In this document: piece by piece, positions 34,178 through 43,300 of the stretch | How positions within the stretch are numbered: position 1 is the stretch's first letter | Layout: every line of letters begins with the position of its first letter | NCBI GenBank assembly: GCA_903789635.1 | Contig: CAIFEY010000014.1 | Span: 1-60,807, forward strand | DNA: 60,807 nt | Source: an uncultured Eubacteriaceae bacterium | Lineage (GTDB): Bacteria > Bacillota > Clostridia > Peptostreptococcales > Anaerovoracaceae | Direction of reading: 5' to 3' | Made by a program: the position numbers and the translations under genes | The notes under the pieces: generated by a model | Seen by the model: the letters and a program-made list of their open reading frames with translations, nothing else | Told to the model about the DNA's origin: nothing | Database searches by the model: none

Positions 34178-35428
34178 ATGGCTGAATATGAAATTCGTGA
34201 CCTGAGTCTCGCCCCGTCCGGACACGAGAAGATCGAATGGGTCAGATCACATATGCCGCTGCTGTACGGGCTGGAAGAGGAATTTAAGAAGACCAGGCCG
34301 TTCGAGGGCGTGAAGGTCTCCCTGTCTGTCCACCTGGAGGCGAAGACGGCTTATCTCTGCCTGGTCCTGGCGGCCGGCGGCGCGCAGATGTACGTGACGG
34401 GGAGCAACGTGCTCTCCACGCAGGACGACGTCGCCGCTGCGCTGGTGGACGACGGACTCTCCGTGTTCGCTTACCACGGCGCGACGGAGGAGGAGTACAG
34501 CCACCACATCGAGTGCACCCTGTCCCAGAAGCCGAACATCATCATCGATGACGGCGGCGATCTCGTGGGCATGCTGCACACCAAGCGTCCGGACCTCGCG
34601 GAAGAGGTCTGGGGCGGCTGCGAGGAGACGACGACCGGCGTCATCCGCCTGAAGGCGATGGACGAGGAGGGCGTGCTGAAGTTCCCGATGGTCGCGGTCA
34701 ACGACGCTAAGTGCAAGCATCTGTTCGACAACCGCTACGGCACGGGCCAGTCCGTCTGGGACAGCATCATGCGGAACACCAACCTGATCATCGCGGCCAA
34801 GACGGTCGTCGTGGTCGGCTACGGCTGGTGCGGACGCGGCATTGCGATGCGTGCGGATGCGCTGGGTGCCCAGGTTATCGTGACAGAGGTCGATCCGGTC
34901 AAGGCGATCGAGGCGCGCATGGACGGCTACAGCGTCATGCCGATGAAGCAGGCTGCGGAGAAGGGCGACATCTTCGTCTCCGCAACGGGCTGCTGCAAGA
35001 CGATCACGGTCGATGACATGCTCCGGATGAAGGATCAGGCGATCCTGACGAACGCCGGCCACTTCAACTGCGAGGTCGACATGGAGGAACTGGAAAAGAA
35101 GGCCGTCGAGAAAAAGGAAGTACGTCACAACATTATGGGGTATAAACTGAGTAATGGCCGCTGGGTACACGTCATCGGAGAAGGACGGCTGGTCAACATC
35201 GCCGCCGCCGACGGCCACCCGGCTGAGATCATGGACATGAGCTTTGCCGTACAGGCGCTGTCTGCGCTCTACATCAAGGAGCATCACGGCGAGCTCGGAA
35301 ACCACGTGATCCACGTCACGGATCAGATCGACGACGCCGTCGCGAGAAGAAAGCTCGAGGCGTGGGGCACGGAGATCGACGAGCTGACGGACGAGCAGAA
35401 GAAATACCTGCACAGCTGGAATCTGTAG
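34178..35428 (+). CDS. ahcY: Adenosylhomocysteinase
   Basis: A 416-residue NAD-dependent enzyme that splits S-adenosylhomocysteine into adenosine and homocysteine in the methyl cycle. The NAD-binding loop is VVGYGWCGRGIAMR near residue 215. Family landmarks include TGSNVLSTQDDVAAAL, GGCEETTTGV, and the C-terminal MDMSFAVQALSALYI with a final Tyr shortly before the end. Length matches the shorter clade without the roughly 40-residue insertion. The ATG at 34178 follows GAGGAGGAAC. The purine- and A-rich spacer at 34044-34160 shows no terminator. Confidence 0.94.
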   Translation: MAEYEIRDLSLAPSGHEKIEWVRSHMPLLYGLEEEFKKTRPFEGVKVSLSVHLEAKTAYLCLVLAAGGAQMYVTGSNVLSTQDDVAAALVDDGLSVFAYHGATEEEYSHHIECTLSQKPNIIIDDGGDLVGMLHTKRPDLAEEVWGGCEETTTGVIRLKAMDEEGVLKFPMVAVNDAKCKHLFDNRYGTGQSVWDSIMRNTNLIIAAKTVVVVGYGWCGRGIAMRADALGAQVIVTEVDPVKAIEARMDGYSVMPMKQAAEKGDIFVSATGCCKTITVDDMLRMKDQAILTNAGHFNCEVDMEELEKKAVEKKEVRHNIMGYKLSNGRWVHVIGEGRLVNIAAADGHPAEIMDMSFAVQALSALYIKEHHGELGNHVIHVTDQIDDAVARRKLEAWGTEIDELTDEQKKYLHSWNL

Positions 35429-35594
35429 CGCGCAGGCTTTATACAGAAACATCACGCGCGGCGGCGCATATAGATGTGCGCAGGACAAAATCGATTCGGC
35501 GCAGATTGGCAGACCTGGACTGACGGCCTGCCGGAAGAAGTGCCGCGGCGAGGGGATTTGTGATTCGTGAGAAATGTTGAGGGAGGTCCTGAAA

Positions 35595-36179
35595 ATGGAA
35601 ATAGAGGAGATGAAGAAGGCGGCGCATGACGCGGTGGAGGAACTGCTTCAGGTCGCCGCTGTACCGGAAGGCGGAATCCTGGTGGTCGGATGCTCGACGA
35701 GCGAGGTCGGCGGCATCCACATCGGACAGGGTTCCAACATCCATGTCGCCGAGGCGCTCTACGAGGGTATCCAGGAGGCGCTGCAGCCGAAGGGAATCTA
35801 CCTCGCGGCGCAGTGCTGCGAACACCTGAACCGTGCGGTCGTGATCGAGCGCGAGGCGGTTCCGGCATGGAAGATGAACACGATCGTCAACGTCGTTCCG
35901 CAGCCGCACGCGGGCGGGTCGTTCGCGACGACCATGTATAAGCGCGCCAAGGATCCGGTCGTCCTCGAGGAGGTCGAGGCGGATGCCGGCATCGACATCG
36001 GCGACACGCTGATCGGCATGCACCTGAAGAAGGTCGCGGTTCCGGTCCGCATCGCGGTGAAATCCATCGGCGAGGCGCACGTCGTCTGCGCGAGGACGAG
36101 ACCTAAGTTCATCGGCGGCGAGAGGGCGATCTACGACCATGCCCTGTCCGGCGGTGAAGTCAGAGACGTGGAGAAATAA
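35595..36179 (+). CDS. UPF0340 / TIGR01440 family protein
   Basis: A 194-residue protein of the conserved YwlG family (UPF0340), whose function is unknown. Recognisable blocks are VVGCSTSEVGGIHIGQGS near residue 32, QCCEHLNRA and VVPQPHAGGSFATTMY. It is soluble. The ATG at 35595 follows GGGAGGTCCTGAAA; an upstream TTG at 35574 would place this ribosome binding site inside the gene. A strong terminator follows at 36200. Confidence 0.88.
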   Translation: MEIEEMKKAAHDAVEELLQVAAVPEGGILVVGCSTSEVGGIHIGQGSNIHVAEALYEGIQEALQPKGIYLAAQCCEHLNRAVVIEREAVPAWKMNTIVNVVPQPHAGGSFATTMYKRAKDPVVLEEVEADAGIDIGDTLIGMHLKKVAVPVRIAVKSIGEAHVVCARTRPKFIGGERAIYDHALSGGEVRDVEK

Positions 36180-36199
36180 CTGCGGTTGACGCAGTTGCA

Positions 36200-36232
36200 T
36201 GCGGCTGCCTGGAAACGCGGCCGCTTTTTTCG
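36200..36232 (+). terminator. Terminator after the UPF0340 gene
   Basis: GCGGCTGC pairs with GCGGCCGC (one wobble) around CTGGAAAC, then six T. Confidence 0.85.
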
Positions 36233-36324
36233 CATGATCAGGTTGTATAAACTTGGAAAAATAATATAAAAATATATAAATAACGAGAAGAAATAAAAAC
36301 GAGAGTATATAAATCAGGAAGGAA

Positions 36325-38013
36325 ATGAACATGGACTATCAGAAGCTGGCAGAGATGCTGTTCCCGCAGGTAACCCTGAAGCCGGAGGACTTTGACAAGA
36401 TGTATCCGCCTAGAGAACTCCCGGAGGGGGCCAAGGTCACGAGGCTTGGACCCAGCCCGACGGGATTCATGCACTTAGGAAACCTGTTCGGCGCGTTCGC
36501 CGACGAGCGCCTGGCGCACCAGAGCGGCGGCGTATTCTACCTGCGCATCGAGGACACGGACGACAAGCGCTACGTCGAGGGCGCGGTGGAGACGATCATC
36601 AACTCCCTTGACTTCTTCGGCATCCGGTTCGACGAGGGCGCGTCGATGAAGGCGGAGAAGGGCGGATACGGCCCGTACGTGCAGAGCCACAGGGCGCCGA
36701 TCTACCAGTGCTTCGTCAAGAAGCTCGTCTCCGAGGGAAAGGCGTACCCGTGCTTCCTGACGGAGGAAGAGATCGGAGAGATCAGAGAGAAGCAGGAGGA
36801 GGAGAAGAAGACTCCGGGCATCTACGGCGAGTATGCGGTCTGCAGGGACTGGACGATCGAGCAGGTGCAGGAGGCGCTCGATGCCGGAAAGCCTTACGTC
36901 ATCCGCCTGAAGTCCGACGGACAGCCGCCGGTCGAGGGTGAGGACGGAAAGACCCACGGACGCCGCGTGCGCGTGAAGGACGCGATCCGCGGAACCCTGG
37001 ACATGCCGGAGAACTTCATGGACACCGTCATCCTCAAGCAGACGGGAATCCCGACCTACCACTTTGCCCACGTCGTCGACGACCACCTGATGCAGACGAC
37101 TCACGTCGTCAGGGGCGCGGAGTGGCTGCCGTCGCTGCCGATCCACGTCGAGCTGTTCGAGAAGATGGGCTGGGATCTGCCGATCTACTGCCACACGGCG
37201 CAGCTGATGAAGATCGACGAGGAGACCGGAAAGAAGAGAAAGCTCTCCAAGCGCAAGGACCCGGAGCTGTCCCTGACCTACTACCGCGACCAGGGCTACC
37301 ATCCGGAGGCCGTCAGGGAGTACCTGCTGACGATCCTGAACTCCAACTTCGAGGAGTGGAGACTCGCTAACCCGGACGCACCGGTCGACGACTTCGAATT
37401 CACGACCGAGAAGATGAGCAACTCCGGCGCCCTGTTCGACCTGAACAAACTGAACGACATCAGCAAGGACGTCCTGCTCAGAATCCCGGCAGAGGACCTG
37501 TACGAGTTCCTGAAGGGCTGGGCGGAGGACTTTGCCCCGGAGTACGCGCACTTGTTCGAGGACAAAGACTACATGGTCAAGATCTTAGACCTCGGAAGAA
37601 ATGACAGAAAGCCGCGTAAGGATCTCGTCTACGCGCGCCAGATCATCCAGTTCATCAGCTACTTCTTCGATGACCTGTTTCAGATCGAGGACGAGCTCCC
37701 GCAGGAGGTTCCGGCGGAGGACGTCCCGAAGATCCTGGACATGTACATGGAGACTTACGACCACAGCGACGACAACGGCACGTGGTTCGACAAGATCCGT
37801 GCGATCACGGACCAGCTGGGCTACGCGGTCAAGCCGAAGGACTACAAGAAGCATCCGGACGAGTATAAGGGCCACGTCGGCCACGTCAGCACGGTCATCC
37901 GCATCGCGCTGATGGGACGCAGCGTCTCCCCGGACGTCTGGGCGATCCAGCAGATCCTGGGAGAAGAGCGCACGCGCGCACGCATCCGCAAGTTCGCCGA
38001 AGAGCACCGTTAA
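36325..38013 (+). CDS. gltX: Glutamate--tRNA ligase
   Basis: A 562-residue class I synthetase charging tRNA-Glu. The HIGH-like signature is LGPSPTGFMHLGN near residue 43; the KMSKS-like loop is KRKLSKRKDPE near residue 312. It is longer than the usual bacterial enzyme (about 480), like a subset of clostridial GluRS. Two in-frame ATG codons (36325, 36331) follow GGAAGGAA. The leader is extremely AT-rich. dnaE follows after 110 bp. Confidence 0.93.
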   Translation: MNMDYQKLAEMLFPQVTLKPEDFDKMYPPRELPEGAKVTRLGPSPTGFMHLGNLFGAFADERLAHQSGGVFYLRIEDTDDKRYVEGAVETIINSLDFFGIRFDEGASMKAEKGGYGPYVQSHRAPIYQCFVKKLVSEGKAYPCFLTEEEIGEIREKQEEEKKTPGIYGEYAVCRDWTIEQVQEALDAGKPYVIRLKSDGQPPVEGEDGKTHGRRVRVKDAIRGTLDMPENFMDTVILKQTGIPTYHFAHVVDDHLMQTTHVVRGAEWLPSLPIHVELFEKMGWDLPIYCHTAQLMKIDEETGKKRKLSKRKDPELSLTYYRDQGYHPEAVREYLLTILNSNFEEWRLANPDAPVDDFEFTTEKMSNSGALFDLNKLNDISKDVLLRIPAEDLYEFLKGWAEDFAPEYAHLFEDKDYMVKILDLGRNDRKPRKDLVYARQIIQFISYFFDDLFQIEDELPQEVPAEDVPKILDMYMETYDHSDDNGTWFDKIRAITDQLGYAVKPKDYKKHPDEYKGHVGHVSTVIRIALMGRSVSPDVWAIQQILGEERTRARIRKFAEEHR

Positions 38014-38123
38014 GACGCGGTCAGGCGGTTCGCCGGTCCGCACATTCACTTCGCTGAGGTTCGGCGTTACGGCCTGCTGTGCGGCCGGCGCATCCGGCTT
38101 TCGGATTGAGATAAGGAGGGTAC

Positions 38124-41100
38124 ATGGCATTTACACACTTGCATGTCCACTCGGAATACAGCCTCCTGGACGGCATGGCGAGGATCTCGCAGGCGCCGGC
38201 CAGGGCCAAGGAGATGGGCATGAACGCGCTCGCGATCACGGATCACGGTGCGATGTTCGGTGTGATTGATTTCTACAAGGAATGCCTCAAGCAGGGAATC
38301 AGGCCGATCATCGGCTGTGAGGTCTATACCGCGATGCGCGGGATGGAAGACAAGGACCCGGTCAAGGACAGGGCCCGCGGGCATCTGATCTTGCTCGCAG
38401 AGAATAATGAGGGATATCAGAACCTGATTAAGATGGTGTCCGACTCTTACACGCGCGGTTTCTACTTCAAGCCGCGCGTGGACAAGGAGGAGCTCAGGGC
38501 GCACAGCAGGGGGATTATCGCGCTTTCCGCGTGCCTTGCCGGGCAGGTTCAATTTTGTCTGCTGAATCGCGACTACGACGGCGCGAGGCGGGAGGCGAAC
38601 GAGCTGAGGGATATCTTTGGGGAGGACAATTTCTTCCTCGAGATTCAGGACCACGGCATGGCCGAGGATGCGATCGTCAATCCGCAGCTGAAGGAGCTGT
38701 CGAAGGAGCTCGGGATTCCGCTCGTCGCGACGAACGACGTGCATTATGTCAACCAGAGCGACGCGGAGGCGCACGACGTCCTGCTCGCGATTCAGACGGC
38801 GACCAGCATCCACGATCCCAAGCGGATGCGGTTCAAGAGCGACCAGTTCTACCTGAAGAGCGAGGAGGAGATGCGGGCGCTGTTCCCGGACATCCCGGAG
38901 GCGTGCGATAACACGCAGAAGATCGCTGACCGCTGCAACGTCACGTTCACGTTCGGCGAGTACCACCTGCCGGAGTTCAAGCCGCCGGAGGGGACGACCA
39001 ACACGGAGTACCTGAGGGCGCTCTGCCGCAAGGGGCTTTCCGAGCGCTACGACGACGTGACCGACAAGCTGAAGCAGAGGCTGGAGTACGAGCTGTCCAC
39101 GATCGAGCAGATGGGATATGTGGAGTACTTTTTGATCGTCTGGGACTTCATCAACTACGCGAAGAGCCACGGCATCGCGGTCGGGCCGGGAAGAGGTTCG
39201 GCGGCCGGAAGCCTGGTCGCGTACTGCCTCAGGATTACGGATATCGATCCGATTCGGTACGACCTGATCTTTGAGCGTTTCCTGAACCCGGAGCGTGTCA
39301 GCATGCCGGATATCGACGTCGACTTCGACATCGAGCGGCGCTCGGAGGTCATCGACTACGTGAGAAGGAAGTACGGCGAGGACAACGTCTCGCAGATCAT
39401 CACGTTCGGAACGCTGAAGCCTAAGGCCGCCGTCCGCGACGTCGGAAGGGCGCTCGACGTCAGCTACTCCGACACGGATAAGATCGCGAAGGCGATCCCG
39501 TTCGACCTGCACATGACGATCGACAAGGCGATCGAGGTCAACCCGGAGCTGAAGAAGATGTACGAGGAGGACGGGCAGGTCCGCAAGGTGCTCGACATGT
39601 CGAGGGCGCTCGAGGGAATGCCGCGTCACGCCTCCACGCACGCCGCGGGCGTCGTAATCTCCAGGAAGCCGCTGGACCAGTACGTCCCGCTCTACATGTC
39701 GGATCACGGCATCGCGACGCAGTTCAACATGACGACGATCGAGGAGCTGGGCCTCCTGAAGATGGACTTCCTGGGCCTCCGCAACCTGACCGTCATCCGC
39801 GACGCGCTGCAGATGATCAAGGAGAACCACGGCGTGGAGCTCGACTTTGCAAGGATGGGCTACGACGACCCTAAGGTCTACCAGATGATCGCGAGCGGCG
39901 ACACGGAGGGCGTGTTCCAGCTCGAGAGCGAGGGCATGACCTCGTTTATGAAGAACCTGAAGCCGACCTGCTTCGAGGATATCGTCGCGGGAATCTCCCT
40001 GTACCGACCGGGCCCGATGGACTCGATCCCGACGTACATCGATAATAAGAAGCATCCGGACCACATCAAGTACGTCACGCCGGAGCTCGCGCCGATCCTG
40101 GACGTCACCTACGGGTGCATGGTCTACCAGGAGCAGGTCATGCGCATCGTCCGTGACCTGGCGGGCTACAGCTTCGGGCGCTCCGATATCGTGCGCCGCG
40201 CGATGTCGAAGAAGAAGAAGGACGTCATGATGAAGGAAAAGGAGTACTTCATCCACGGAAAGCTGGCGGAGGACGGGTCGGTCGAGATCCCAGGCTGCGT
40301 AAGGAACGGAATTTCCGAGCAGGCAGCAGAGAAGATATTCTCCGATATGGAGACCTTTGCCCAGTACGCGTTCAATAAGAGCCACGCGGCCGCATACGCG
40401 GTGCTGGCGTTTGAGACGGCCTACCTGAAGTGCTACTACCCGGTCGAGTTCATGGCTGCCCTGATGAGCAGCATGGCCGGAGACGCCAAGCAGACGGCAA
40501 AATACATCCGGAACTGCAGGGAGCACGGGATTGAGGTCCTGGGCCCGAGCGTCAACGAGAGCGGCGTCAAGTTCACCGTGCAGGACGGAAAGATCCGGTT
40601 CGGTCTCCTCGGCGTCAAGAACGTCGGAGAGAACGCGATCGAGGAGATCATCCGCGCGCGCGAGGAGATGGGGAAGCCGAGCGACATCTTCGGCTTCATC
40701 GACAACATCGACGTGCGCATCGTGAACAAGAAGGCCGTCGAGAGCCTGATCAAGGCCGGCGCGCTGGACTGCCTGAACCCGAACCGCGCGGCGCACCTCG
40801 CCGTCTACGAGACGCTGATGGAGTCCGCGCAGGCGAACGCGAAGAAGAACGTCGCGGGGCAGATCAGCCTGTTCCAGACCGCGGAGGCGGCGATGGAGCA
40901 GGGAGACGTCAGGACCAATTTGCCGGACGTCGAGAACTTTGACCGAAGGATCCTGCTCGCGATGGAGAAGGAGATGCTCGGTGTATACATCAGCGGCCAC
41001 CCGCTGGACGACTACGCCGACGAGATCCGCCGCGCCGCGACCGTGAACAGCCAGCAGCTGGAAGAAGCCGGCCGGCAGTCCGCGGAAGAAGAGCCGGAAG

Positions 41101-41672
41101 CGGAGTTCTTCCCGGGGGACGCGCGTGCCCAGATGCCGACGCAGCCTAAAGACGGCGGGCTCCGGGATAAGATGCACGTCGCCGCTGCGGGAATGATCAT
41201 CGGAAAGAAGACCCTGATCACCAAGAAGAACCAGATCATGGCCTTTGTCGATCTGGAGGACCTGTACGGCCAGACGGAGGTCGTCGTATTCCCGCGGGTG
41301 CTCGAACAGTACCAGTCTGAGATCTACGAGGATAACGTCGTCGTGATCCGGGGACGCCTCGATTTCCGTGAGGGGGAGACCCCTAAGATCCTGGCGGATT
41401 CGGTCGAGAGGCTGGATCAGCCGGAGAAGGAGGGCGCGCCGAGGGAGTTCCTGAAGATCAGGATCCCGGACGCGATGGAGGAGAAGCAGGCGATGAACGA
41501 GCTCGCGCAGATCTTCCGCCGCCACACCGGCGCCCAGGCCGCACTGATCTACCGTAAGAACGGCAAGGCAGTGCGGACGGGCAGGAATGCCGGGATCGCG
41601 ATCACCGAGGTCCTGCTGCAGGAGGTCGGTTCACTGGTAGGTGAAGAAAACGTAAAAATTGGCGCACGATAG
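38124..41672 (+). CDS. dnaE: DNA polymerase III subunit alpha
   Basis: A 1,182-residue replicative polymerase of the DnaE type. The N-terminal PHP domain begins HLHVHSEYSLLDG; the palm carries GRGSAAGSLVAY and the catalytic aspartates in PDIDVDFDI near residue 396; helix-hairpin-helix (GLLGVKNVGENAIEEI) and OB-fold domains (GMIIGKKTLIT, about 1010-1090) follow. There is no exonuclease insertion as in PolC. The ATG at 38124 follows AAGGAGGGTAC. pfkA follows after 115 bp, an arrangement also seen in other Bacillota. Confidence 0.96.
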   Translation: MAFTHLHVHSEYSLLDGMARISQAPARAKEMGMNALAITDHGAMFGVIDFYKECLKQGIRPIIGCEVYTAMRGMEDKDPVKDRARGHLILLAENNEGYQNLIKMVSDSYTRGFYFKPRVDKEELRAHSRGIIALSACLAGQVQFCLLNRDYDGARREANELRDIFGEDNFFLEIQDHGMAEDAIVNPQLKELSKELGIPLVATNDVHYVNQSDAEAHDVLLAIQTATSIHDPKRMRFKSDQFYLKSEEEMRALFPDIPEACDNTQKIADRCNVTFTFGEYHLPEFKPPEGTTNTEYLRALCRKGLSERYDDVTDKLKQRLEYELSTIEQMGYVEYFLIVWDFINYAKSHGIAVGPGRGSAAGSLVAYCLRITDIDPIRYDLIFERFLNPERVSMPDIDVDFDIERRSEVIDYVRRKYGEDNVSQIITFGTLKPKAAVRDVGRALDVSYSDTDKIAKAIPFDLHMTIDKAIEVNPELKKMYEEDGQVRKVLDMSRALEGMPRHASTHAAGVVISRKPLDQYVPLYMSDHGIATQFNMTTIEELGLLKMDFLGLRNLTVIRDALQMIKENHGVELDFARMGYDDPKVYQMIASGDTEGVFQLESEGMTSFMKNLKPTCFEDIVAGISLYRPGPMDSIPTYIDNKKHPDHIKYVTPELAPILDVTYGCMVYQEQVMRIVRDLAGYSFGRSDIVRRAMSKKKKDVMMKEKEYFIHGKLAEDGSVEIPGCVRNGISEQAAEKIFSDMETFAQYAFNKSHAAAYAVLAFETAYLKCYYPVEFMAALMSSMAGDAKQTAKYIRNCREHGIEVLGPSVNESGVKFTVQDGKIRFGLLGVKNVGENAIEEIIRAREEMGKPSDIFGFIDNIDVRIVNKKAVESLIKAGALDCLNPNRAAHLAVYETLMESAQANAKKNVAGQISLFQTAEAAMEQGDVRTNLPDVENFDRRILLAMEKEMLGVYISGHPLDDYADEIRRAATVNSQQLEEAGRQSAEEEPEAEFFPGDARAQMPTQPKDGGLRDKMHVAAAGMIIGKKTLITKKNQIMAFVDLEDLYGQTEVVVFPRVLEQYQSEIYEDNVVVIRGRLDFREGETPKILADSVERLDQPEKEGAPREFLKIRIPDAMEEKQAMNELAQIFRRHTGAQAALIYRKNGKAVRTGRNAGIAITEVLLQEVGSLVGEENVKIGAR

Positions 41673-41690
41673 CCCGCCGGGGTTCTCGTG

Positions 41691-41699
41691 TGGTATGAT
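41691..41699 (+). promoter_or_regulatory. Extended -10 promoter of pfkA
   Basis: TGG-TATGAT about 90 bp before pfkA, without a clear -35. Confidence 0.5.
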
Positions 41700-41787
41700 G
41701 AATAGAAAACATAGATTAAGAAAGACAAAATCAGACAGATCAGACAGATCAATAAGATCTGATGGAACAGATATGAGGAGGGATTCG

Positions 41788-42750
41788 ATGAAGAGGATTG
41801 GCGTTCTGACGAGCGGAGGAGATTCTCCGGGAATGAATGCGGCGGTTCGCGCTGTCGTCCGCTGCGGTTTGGACCGCGGCATGGAAGTTTACGGTATCTA
41901 CAGGGGCTACGAGGGCCTGCTGGACGCAGAACTGAAGCAGATGGAGAGAGGCAACGTCGGCGACATCCTGCAGAGGGGCGGAACCATCTTGAAGACGGCG
42001 AGAAGCAAGCGCTTCCAGACGGAAGAGGGAATCGAGCGTGCGATGAGCGTGCTCGACACCTTTAAGATCGACGGTCTGGTCGTCGTCGGAGGAGACGGAA
42101 GCCTGCACGGCGGCCTGGAGCTTTCCAAGCGCGGCATGCCGGTCATGGGCGTCCCGGGAACCATCGACAACGATCTCGCCTACACGGATTACACGATCGG
42201 ATTCGATACGGCGGTGACGACCGTACTCGACGCGATCTCCAAGCTCCGTGACACGTCCTCCGCACACGAGCGCGTGGTCATCGTGGAAGTCATGGGACGC
42301 CGCTGCGGCGACATCGCCATGTATGCGGGACTTGCAGGAGGAGCCGAGGAGGTCCTCGTGCCTGAGCGCCCGTCCGACATCAAGGAGGTCTGCAGGAAGA
42401 TCATCGAGAGCGCGAACCGCGGCAAGCAGCACCACATCATCATCAAGGCAGAGGGCGTCGACATCCCGACGATGGATATCGCACGCGAGATCCAGGAAGT
42501 CACGGGAAGGGAGACCAAGCAGGTCGTGCTGAGCTACCTGCAGAGAGGCGGATCCCCGACCATGAGGGACCGCCTGCTCGCCACGCTCTGCGGCGCCAAG
42601 GCCGTGGAACTGCTCGAGAAAGACTCTGAAAGCAAGGCGATCGGGACCGTCAACGGCCACATCATCGCGGAGGACCTGGAGGAAGCTCTCGAGGAGACGA
42701 GAGAATTCGATACGGGGCTCTACGAGCTGATCGGAGTATTAGGGAAATAG
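41788..42750 (+). CDS. pfkA: ATP-dependent 6-phosphofructokinase
   Basis: A 320-residue group I phosphofructokinase. GVLTSGGDSPGMNAAVR opens the protein, GGDGSLHGG near residue 102 binds ATP, and PGTIDNDLAYTDYTIGFDTA near residue 122 contains the catalytic aspartate. The G at GGDGS suits ATP use rather than PPi. The ATG at 41788 follows GGAGGGATTCG; longer forms starting at 41659 or 41773 would add unconserved residues. It is followed by a flavodoxin gene after 13 bp, suggesting one transcript. Confidence 0.95.
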   Translation: MKRIGVLTSGGDSPGMNAAVRAVVRCGLDRGMEVYGIYRGYEGLLDAELKQMERGNVGDILQRGGTILKTARSKRFQTEEGIERAMSVLDTFKIDGLVVVGGDGSLHGGLELSKRGMPVMGVPGTIDNDLAYTDYTIGFDTAVTTVLDAISKLRDTSSAHERVVIVEVMGRRCGDIAMYAGLAGGAEEVLVPERPSDIKEVCRKIIESANRGKQHHIIIKAEGVDIPTMDIAREIQEVTGRETKQVVLSYLQRGGSPTMRDRLLATLCGAKAVELLEKDSESKAIGTVNGHIIAEDLEEALEETREFDTGLYELIGVLGK

Positions 42751-42763
42751 TGTTAGGAAAAGA

Positions 42764-43300
42764 ATGAAAAAAGCAGTAGTATACAATTCAAAGTACGGCG
42801 CGACCAAGCAGTACGCCGAGTGGATCGCGGCGGCGCTGCACGCCGACCTGATCGACGGAAAACACCTGAAGGCGAGCAGCCTCTCGCCGTATGACATGAT
42901 CATCTACGGCGGGGGCATCTTCTCCGGCGGAATCTACCGCCTGGACTTCCTGAAGAAGCACATTCGGAAGGAACTGAAGGGCAAGGTCATCATCTGCTTC
43001 GGCGTCGGCATCACGGTCAATCACGATGAGAACCAGATCCAGGCGGACGAGATCAACTTCAAGGACGTGCTGGAAGGACTCCCGTGCTTCTACCTGCCGG
43101 GGAAATTCGATCCGGCAGCGGTGCGCGGCGTCGACAAGGGGATCATCAAGATCACCCGTCACATGATCGACGGCGGCGTCGGAAAATACGCGGCGGAGCT
43201 GCAGGACACGTTTGCGAACGGCCGCGACCTGATCGACCGGGAGAAGATCATTCCGCTCTTGGAGTACGTCCACGAGCTGGAAGGCAGGTTGGAGTCATGA
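42764..43300 (+). CDS. Flavodoxin domain-containing protein
   Basis: A 178-residue FMN-binding flavodoxin fold. KAVVYNSKYGATKQYAEWIA is the phosphate-binding loop and DMIIYGGGIFSGGIY the second flavin loop, as in HemG/flavodoxin_5-type proteins. Redox partner and role are unknown; the co-oriented FAD oxidoreductase overlaps its stop codon (ATGA). Its length is typical of protoporphyrinogen oxidase-like members, but no heme genes are near. Confidence 0.82.
   Translation: MKKAVVYNSKYGATKQYAEWIAAALHADLIDGKHLKASSLSPYDMIIYGGGIFSGGIYRLDFLKKHIRKELKGKVIICFGVGITVNHDENQIQADEINFKDVLEGLPCFYLPGKFDPAAVRGVDKGIIKITRHMIDGGVGKYAAELQDTFANGRDLIDREKIIPLLEYVHELEGRLES

Noticed and set aside
38067-41525. 1,152-codon open frame on the minus strand across dnaE
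   Set aside because: It mirrors dnaE codons in a GC-rich third-position context, has low-complexity Arg/Leu/Asp-rich translation and no family signature. The same applies to long antisense frames across glmS, gpmI, addA and ahcY.
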